Shown here: piece by piece, positions 59,714 to 64,000 of the stretch
Numbering within the stretch: position 1 is the stretch's first letter
Layout: each line of letters begins with the position of its first letter
Assembly (NCBI RefSeq): GCF_036946125.1
Contig: NZ_JAQIJT010000002.1
Coordinates: 1,858,001 to 1,922,000, forward strand
Origin: Sphingomonas adhaesiva
GTDB lineage: Bacteria; Pseudomonadota; Alphaproteobacteria; Sphingomonadales; Sphingomonadaceae
DNA length: 64,000 nt
Reading direction: 5' to 3'
The notes under the pieces: generated by a model
Database searches by the model: none
What the model saw: the letters and a program-made list of their open reading frames with translations, nothing else
Told to the model about the DNA's origin: nothing
Made by a program: the position numbers and the translations under genes

Positions 59714-61329
59714 CAATCGTCGTCCTTCGGATAGGCATAGGGGTCACTGACCACCGGCTGCGTCGGCAAGGGCCCCCGTGGCAGCGGCTGTTCGGCATTG
59801 GCGGCGTTGAGCAGGAACGAGGCGAGGATGGTCGACGCCTGCCGCATGTCCTCCGCCTTCAGGTGATCGAACGTGTCGATGCTGCTGTGGTGGATGCGCG
59901 TCTCATAGTCGAGCGGATCCTGGATGAACTGGAAACCGGGCACGCCAACCGACTGCATGAAGACATGGTCGGTGCCCCCGGTCGACATCATCGACACCTC
60001 GGTCATGCCCATCGCGCGGAACGGCGCCATCCATTCCTGGAAGATCGGCACCACGGCCGGGTTGCCCTCGGCATAGATGCCGCGCAGCTTGCCCGCGCCA
60101 TTGTCGATGTTGAAATAGGCGGCCAGCTCGCCCCAGCCGGGCTGCGGGGTGATCGGGAAGCGCGTCGGGAAGCCGTAATATTTCTCGTCCCCGCGGCCGG
60201 TGCCGGTCGCCGTCACCCCGCCGCGCGTCGCCAGGTGCCGCTCGGTATAGGCCAGCGAGCCGAGCAGCCCCTGTTCCTCGCCGGTCCACAGCGCGAAGCG
60301 GATCGTGCGCTTCGGCCGGATGCCGGTGCGCGCCAGGATGCGTGCCGCCTCCATCACCATCGCCGAACCGGCGGCATTGTCCGCCGCACCGTCGCCCGCG
60401 ACCCAACTGTCGAGATGCGCGCCCGCCATGACATAGCCCGCCTTCGCGTCGGTGCCGGGGATCTCGGCGATGACGTTATAGGCGTTCATGTCGCTGTCGT
60501 CGAAGCGCACGTCGCTCACGATCTCCAGCGTCGGTGCCGGGCCGGTCTTCGCCAGCCGCGCGAGCCGGCGATAGTCCTCCGCCGCGATCTGCACCGCGGG
60601 CAGCGCCGGCGTCTCGTCCTTGCCGAACAGATAGCCCTCGCCGTGGAGCAGCTTGCCGTCGCGATAGGACATGGTCGCCTGCGCCACCGCCCCCTCCGCC
60701 TTCAGGAACGCGTCGAGTTTGGCGGGGAACAGCGCACGCTTCATGCGACGATCGAGCGCGCCGGGGTCGTAGGTCGGCTGGCGGTAGCCGTCCTCCTTCG
60801 CCAGATCGGCATCGCTCAGCCGCTGGAACGGCGCCTCCCGGGGCTCCGATCCGCTGTCGGGGCGCGTCACCATCACGATCTTTCCCGCCAGCTTGCCGCG
60901 CCACTTGGCGAAGTCCGCCTCCTTGCTCATCGGCGCCACCACGACCGGCGCGGTCAGCGTGCCGTTGGTCGCGGGCGTCCAGGCGACGGGGATCGCGGTC
61001 AGCTGGATCGGGCGCGGCGTGACCATCCGCACGCTCGACCGCTCGATCCACCAGCCGCGCCCGAACGGGACCGGCTCCTTGTGGACCTTCAGTCCCCATT
61101 CGGCGAAGCGCGCCTGCGTCCACGCCTCCGCCGCGCGGGCCTGTGGCGAATTGGTCAGCCGCGGGCCGATCACGTCGGTCAGATGCTGCGCGATCGGCAT
61201 CACCTCGCTGTGGTTCATCCCCTGGTCGATGATGCGGTTGGTCGCGGGCGTGCTGGCCGCGCGCTGCGCCGCGGCCGGCGGGACGATCAGGGCCGCCGCG
61301 GCGACGGCGGCGAGAAGGGTGTGGCGCAT
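59713..61329 (-). CDS. Secreted M28 family peptidase
   Basis: A 538-residue zinc aminopeptidase-like protein. The signal peptide is MRHTLLAAVAAAALIVPPAA with cleavage after AQ. A PA-like insert follows, and the catalytic domain has the zinc ligands in GAHLDSWVAGDGAADNAAGS near 317 (His and Asp), the acid pair in ALWTGEEQGLLGS near 352, and TGGTDHVFMQSVGVPGFQF near 450. It acts in the periplasm or outside the cell. The ATG at 61329 starts the signal peptide; the open frame upstream is ignored. Confidence 0.93.
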   Translation of the reverse strand: MRHTLLAAVAAAALIVPPAAAQRAASTPATNRIIDQGMNHSEVMPIAQHLTDVIGPRLTNSPQARAAEAWTQARFAEWGLKVHKEPVPFGRGWWIERSSVRMVTPRPIQLTAIPVAWTPATNGTLTAPVVVAPMSKEADFAKWRGKLAGKIVMVTRPDSGSEPREAPFQRLSDADLAKEDGYRQPTYDPGALDRRMKRALFPAKLDAFLKAEGAVAQATMSYRDGKLLHGEGYLFGKDETPALPAVQIAAEDYRRLARLAKTGPAPTLEIVSDVRFDDSDMNAYNVIAEIPGTDAKAGYVMAGAHLDSWVAGDGAADNAAGSAMVMEAARILARTGIRPKRTIRFALWTGEEQGLLGSLAYTERHLATRGGVTATGTGRGDEKYYGFPTRFPITPQPGWGELAAYFNIDNGAGKLRGIYAEGNPAVVPIFQEWMAPFRAMGMTEVSMMSTGGTDHVFMQSVGVPGFQFIQDPLDYETRIHHSSIDTFDHLKAEDMRQASTILASFLLNAANAEQPLPRGPLPTQPVVSDPYAYPKDDD

Positions 61330-61429
61330 AGGGTCGCGAGATCTCCGGCGACGGCACGTCGCATGATAGGCGACGCTATGCGGCGACACCGCCGCGCGCA
61401 AGCATGTGCGAATTGGCGCGAGGATGGCG

Positions 61430-61458
61430 TTGACACGGCCCCGCCGCGCGGGCATTGG
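61430..61458 (+). promoter_or_regulatory. Probable promoter of tRNA-Tyr
   Basis: A perfect TTGACA (61430-61435) lies 17 bases before a weak CATTGG hexamer (61453-61458), and the tRNA begins 30 bases further on. The -35 box is convincing, the -10 box less so. Confidence 0.45.
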
Positions 61459-61488
61459 GCGCCCTCGCTTTCGACGAGCGTCATCCGT

Positions 61489-61574
61489 GGAAGGGTGGCC
61501 GAGTGGTTAAAGGCAGCAGACTGTAAATCTGCCCACGCAAGTGTACGCTGGTTCGAATCCAGCCCCTTCCACCA
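61489..61574 (+). tRNA. tRNA-Tyr (GTA)
   Basis: An 86-base class II tRNA with a long variable arm. Acceptor GGAAGGG pairs with CCCTTCC, followed by encoded ACCA. The anticodon GTA is at 61523-61525 in the loop CTGTAAA. The T arm is GCTGG-TTCGAAT-CCAGC. The next genes differ in character, so the 3' end may be an integration site. Confidence 0.95.
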
Positions 61575-61583
61575 TCGCTTTTC

Positions 61584-61628
61584 CGCCAATTTTTGGCGTT
61601 GAGAGGCAGAGCCCTGCGGAGCGCAGGG
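61584..61628 (+). terminator. Two small hairpins after tRNA-Tyr
   Basis: CGCCAA/TTGGCG (61584-61589 and 61593-61598) and CCCTGCG/CGCAGGG (61612-61618 and 61622-61628). They stand within 55 bases of the tRNA end and may terminate its transcript. Neither has a strong T run. Confidence 0.35.
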
Positions 61629-61648
61629 AAACACAAATAAGCACTGAG

Positions 61649-61888
61649 CTAGCGCGTGGAACGGTCGACGAGTGCGGCCTGTTCGGCGGCCAGGCAGAGC
61701 AGGACCTCCGACAGGTGCCACTCGTGCAGATCGGCAGCGCCAGCGCCATGCTCGCGAACGGCGCCGCGAAGCGCCACGAGCTGATCGGCGATCAGGTCGA
61801 CCAGGCAGCCGATCGCGTCGGCGGCGCCCCGGACGTCGATGGGTGTCGCGTTCTGCGCGAGCGCCGTGATAGGGGAATGCTCAGCCAT
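61649..61888 (-). CDS. Hypothetical small protein near tRNA-Tyr
   Basis: A 79-residue predominantly helical, acidic protein, beginning MAEHSPITALAQNATPIDVR and containing GCLVDLIADQLVALRGAV and EVLLCLAAEQAALVDRSTR. The ATG at 61888 has GGAG 7 bases upstream; METIM at 61900 is an alternative start. It is not a recognised family. It lies in the accessory-looking region and is divergent from the next small gene. Confidence 0.5.
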   Translation of the reverse strand: MAEHSPITALAQNATPIDVRGAADAIGCLVDLIADQLVALRGAVREHGAGAADLHEWHLSEVLLCLAAEQAALVDRSTR

Positions 61889-61977
61889 GATCGTCTCCAT
61901 AGGACGGTTGAGGTCAGAGCCGGCGCTTGGGTTCCAGCCTTGCGTCGGCTCGCATTTCGTGACACCATTTATTAACC

Positions 61978-62166
61978 ATGTCAAATAATGACGCCATAAA
62001 ATCGCGTGGCCGTCCGGCGACCGGCAAAGGTCAGCCGGTAACGGTTCGTCTGAAACCGAATCAACTCGCTGCACTCGACCGCTGGATCGAGCTGCAGCCT
62101 GAGCCCCGGCCAACCCGTCCGGAGGCGCTCCGTCGTCTCGCCGAGCTGAGGCTAGAGAAACAATGA
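61978..62166 (+). CDS. Small ribbon-helix-helix-like protein
   Basis: A 62-residue basic protein. After a Lys/Arg/Gly-rich lead (SRGRPATGKGQPVTVRLKPN) comes QLAALDRWIELQPEPRP and then TRPEALRRLAELRLEKQ. This strand-helix-helix order is what small ribbon-helix-helix DNA-binding proteins show. Such proteins are common in plasmid and island DNA as regulators or antitoxins. Its stop overlaps the start of the next gene (ATGA). Confidence 0.65.
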   Translation: MSNNDAIKSRGRPATGKGQPVTVRLKPNQLAALDRWIELQPEPRPTRPEALRRLAELRLEKQ

Positions 62167-62324
62167 CCTACAAGGGCCAATACCGCGTGAAGGGCAGCGG
62201 CGGCGCTCCGGATAGGGCTTTGGTATCGGACGGTGATCTAGAATGGTGGATCGACAAGGCCGAATACCAGGCGGGCAGCGCCATTTCGCCGCCGTGGGAC
62301 GACCTTCCTTGGCGTGACGCATGA
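62163..62324 (+). CDS. Hypothetical 53-residue protein
   Basis: A small protein with MTYKGQYRVKGSGGAPDRAL, then DGDLEWWIDKAEYQAGSAIS, then PPWDDLPWRDA. It is rich in Trp and Asp, and no domain is recognised. It is coupled on both sides by ATGA overlaps (stop of the ribbon-helix-helix gene and start of the next gene), which supports it being a real gene and part of one operon. Confidence 0.55.
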   Translation: MTYKGQYRVKGSGGAPDRALVSDGDLEWWIDKAEYQAGSAISPPWDDLPWRDA

Positions 62325-62620
62325 TCGAACCAACAAAGCGCGAGATGGACGTCCTTCAGGCCTTATCCGGCGGCGCTGTCGAGGGTCGCGGAGGGCTGCC
62401 TTTTATTGGCGAAAAGACGATCGGCGACATGCTCGCCAAAGGCTGGATCGAAGAAGTGCCGCGTGGTGGGGTCGGTCGAACGATGGGCTATCGCAGCACC
62501 GCCGCCGGAGATGCCGTCCGAGCCGCCGGACGCAAACCGAAGCAACGAAAGCCATCGCGCCTGAAAACGCTCGCACCGCGGCTTAGGACCATACCGCCGC
62601 GCTTGCATACATTAGACTAA
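62321..62620 (+). CDS. Hypothetical protein, possible winged-helix type
   Basis: A 99-residue basic protein. MIEPTKREMDVLQALSGGAV, then IGEKTIGDMLAKGWIEE and GYRSTAAGDAVRAAGRKPKQ suggest a small winged-helix-like fold (helix, helix, then a hairpin around the glycines). The tail is Lys, Arg and Pro rich. Proteins of this shape occur in phage and island DNA. The third gene of the coupled small-gene series. Confidence 0.5.
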   Translation: MIEPTKREMDVLQALSGGAVEGRGGLPFIGEKTIGDMLAKGWIEEVPRGGVGRTMGYRSTAAGDAVRAAGRKPKQRKPSRLKTLAPRLRTIPPRLHTLD

Positions 62621-62635
62621 CGCCGAGGAACGCCC

Positions 62636-62941
62636 ATGACAAAGCAAGAGCAGTTTCTCTGGGTCGTTCAGACCCTCTCACTCCATAATGCTATTAACTT
62701 GTCGACCGACCCAGAGCGTCGTGACAAATATCGCCACGAGATATCTCCAACGGGCGCGTTCATGACCTGTGACGAGGCATTGCGTGCAAGCACCCTCATC
62801 CCAGAGGAAATGAGCGCGATCGAAGCAGCGAACGAATTCTTCTTTTTCATCGCCAGCAACCTCCGGGATCACGAAGAAAGGGCTGAGGGAAAGCGGGCAG
62901 AGTGCCCAGAGTGGTTTGTCCGACGCCCGGGAAGGCCGTAA
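62636..62941 (+). CDS. Hypothetical protein, lower GC
   Basis: A 101-residue protein, MTKQEQFLWVVQTLSLHNAI and on, with IPEEMSAIEAANEFFFFIAS in the middle and the basic end RRPGRP. The FFFF run and the more AT-rich codons differ from the surrounding housekeeping genes. No domain is recognised. It follows the preceding gene by 15 bases and has GAGGAACG upstream. Confidence 0.5.
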   Translation: MTKQEQFLWVVQTLSLHNAINLSTDPERRDKYRHEISPTGAFMTCDEALRASTLIPEEMSAIEAANEFFFFIASNLRDHEERAEGKRAECPEWFVRRPGRP

Positions 62942-62946
62942 TAACG

Positions 62947-63066
62947 ATGACAATGGTCGTTGAGGGTATCATCCGTGGCCTGAACGAGCATCAAGCCGCT
63001 ACAGATGCAGAACGGCTCGCTTCCATGTTAAGCGTTGCCAACATGCATACCGTACCCGCTAGCTAA
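62947..63066 (+). CDS. Possible 39-residue protein
   Basis: ATG at 62947 to TAA at 63066, reading MTMVVEGIIRGLNEHQAATD, then AERLASMLSVANMHTVPAS. It has no ribosome binding site of note but sits 5 bases after the previous stop, in the same direction. Short and unrecognised, so kept as a low-confidence gene. Confidence 0.35.
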   Translation: MTMVVEGIIRGLNEHQAATDAERLASMLSVANMHTVPAS

Positions 63067-63077
63067 CAGGGGCAGCG

Positions 63078-63611
63078 ATGACTGACCCCTGGAACGTGGT
63101 CGCGGCCGTTGGGGGAGCGGTCAGCGCCGCCGCCGCCGTCGCCACGCTCGTGATCCTCGTTCGGACCAATGCGAATCAGCGCGCTGACGAGGATCCACTG
63201 ATTGAGGTCGAGCGCCAGGGGCAGGGCGAAACCGCGACTATCACTCTCACCGCAATCAATCGGTCCCGCGCTCGTTGGATGCTCGAAGAGGTCCGGATCG
63301 TTACCCCAATCTCAGCCACTATCGCGACTCAGGAAGGCCTGCACCGATACGAACCAGGCGGCAGCTTCGTGCCTCTACCCGCCGAGGAATACGATAAAAA
63401 GTTCAGCCGCACAGCCATTCTGGGATACGAACTGCGCTCCGCAGGGACACAACCGGGGGCGCATAGCGGCATCGCGGGCGATACGCACAGAGTACCACTT
63501 GTGGTGCGGGGCATCTTGCAGCGATCGCCCCTTAAGCTGCGGGTGTCACTGCGGACCCTAGAAGCCAAGCCCAGACGGCTACGACGCAACATCACGCTCT
63601 CGCCGCAATAA
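63078..63611 (+). CDS. Hypothetical protein with one N-terminal membrane helix
   Basis: A 177-residue protein. A helix at about 6-28 (WNVVAAVGGAVSAAAAVATL and on) anchors it, followed by a soluble part with beta-strand character (ETATITLTAINRSRARWMLE). Small membrane proteins of this plan are common in accessory DNA, where no function is known. The ATG at 63078 has GGGGCAG upstream. Downstream about 110 bases are gene-free. Confidence 0.5.
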   Translation: MTDPWNVVAAVGGAVSAAAAVATLVILVRTNANQRADEDPLIEVERQGQGETATITLTAINRSRARWMLEEVRIVTPISATIATQEGLHRYEPGGSFVPLPAEEYDKKFSRTAILGYELRSAGTQPGAHSGIAGDTHRVPLVVRGILQRSPLKLRVSLRTLEAKPRRLRRNITLSPQ

Positions 63612-63724
63612 CGGCGCCTGCCCAACACCGCGTAGAGCGGCCCACTATCTAGCTGACCCGCGGCCCGAGGTCTTCGGAAGATTGCCATCGGGCATCTCTC
63701 ATATACTTTACCGCTTCAGTCGCA

Positions 63725-64000
63725 TTATCCTAAGAGCTTGTCGAAAGCGTCCCAGTCGGTCGAAAAGTCGAGGTCGGCGATGAAGGTCACTGGATGCATC
63801 CATCTGACCCCGCAGTCGTCGCAAACGTCGGGAACGTGCCGCCGCGCCCCAGTGCGTGTCGGCTTGGAAACCTCTGCGGTTACCACGCGACGATCGGCAT
63901 GGCCCAGAGCCGCAGCGATCAGGAACGGGTCCTGCCCGATGGTGATGAGGTCCGCTTCGGTCGGCGCCTCGCCGTAGAGCGCAAGGACCGCTTGGACGGC
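63725..64000 (-). CDS. DUF4411 family PIN-like protein, C-terminal part (5' end outside window)
   Basis: The frame is open at the right edge and ends with TAA at 63727-63725. The visible 91 residues read AVQAVLALYGEAPTEADLIT, then GQDPFLIAAALGHADRRVVT, RRHVPDVCDDCGVRWMHP, and end TDWDAFDKLLG. The DPFLIA and VPDVCDxxGV blocks are those of DUF4411, a PIN-domain-like family regularly encoded with an Xre/ImmA-type partner as a toxin-antitoxin pair. The N-terminus and the partner would lie beyond the window. Confidence 0.7.
   Translation of the reverse strand, partial: AVQAVLALYGEAPTEADLITIGQDPFLIAAALGHADRRVVTAEVSKPTRTGARRHVPDVCDDCGVRWMHPVTFIADLDFSTDWDAFDKLLG

Noticed and set aside
61430..61650. 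Prophage or integrase attachment site proven at tRNA-Tyr
   Set aside because: Only one end is visible and no direct repeat of the tRNA 3' end or integrase is in the window, so it is kept as a possibility only.
63738..63977. Plus-strand frame of 79 codons at the right edge
   Set aside because: The opposite strand encodes the DUF4411 protein with recognisable conserved blocks, so this is its shadow.

Overview
The window is GC-rich, gene-dense alphaproteobacterial chromosome. Several traits point to a sphingomonad (Sphingomonas or a close relative): the cobA-DUF2849-sulfite reductase-DUF934-cysH cluster, a large Oar-like TonB-dependent receptor, a glutathione reductase gene close to pgi, and many palindromic intergenic repeats of the kind that read GTCACCCCGGACTTGTTCC and CCGTGCTCCTGC. 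This placement rests on gene content and order read by eye, not on a database search.

Layout. 1-7561: 3' end of recN, a GH130-type glycosidase, an alpha/beta hydrolase, SelO, an AstD-like dehydrogenase and a DUF808 membrane protein. 7765-11658: assimilatory sulfate reduction cluster with siroheme synthesis. 11794-13696 (minus strand): cytochrome c maturation genes ccmC-ccmD-ccmE followed by a frameshifted TPR gene, with no ccmF, ccmG or ccmH. 13869-24265: housekeeping genes (FKBP isomerase, rpsU, Nit amidase, cysS, class II DAHP synthase, tRNA-Glu, glpX, dapD, nucleotidase). 24503-31774: a catabolic-looking block with an LLM oxidoreductase, hydrolase, EthD protein, flavin monooxygenase, two coupled acyl-CoA dehydrogenases and an SDR. 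31808-37673: rnc and lepB, then pgi and gor separated by a vapBC module. 37725-46354: thioesterase, zincin-like protein, copper chaperone, HrpB, a PfkB kinase, and an ABC-2 export system. 46388-53350: a CYP153-like P450, a TonB receptor with its own terminator, and a LytS/LytTR-type two-component pair. 53350-61329: TrhO, an ABC-F protein, AlkA-like glycosylase, ferredoxin, RlmB and a secreted M28 peptidase. 61489-64000: tRNA-Tyr followed by short orphan genes with different composition and an incomplete DUF4411 PIN-like toxin, probably the start of an integrated island.

Working together: CobA makes the siroheme precursor used by the sulfite reductase, which takes sulfite made by CysH. PCuAC and the Ccm proteins serve respiratory metalloenzyme assembly. 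FMO, ACAD and SDR genes suggest oxidation of a hydrophobic carbon source, which would fit the separate P450.

Points most worth a second look are the ribonuclease III gene, whose family-length reading needs a CTG start; a VapC toxin that has lost its first catalytic aspartate; the incomplete ccm cluster; and a 154-bp palindromic element with 14-bp inverted ends and a 9-bp target duplication that has landed inside another repeat. No CRISPR array, rRNA, complete insertion sequence or prophage core genes were seen.
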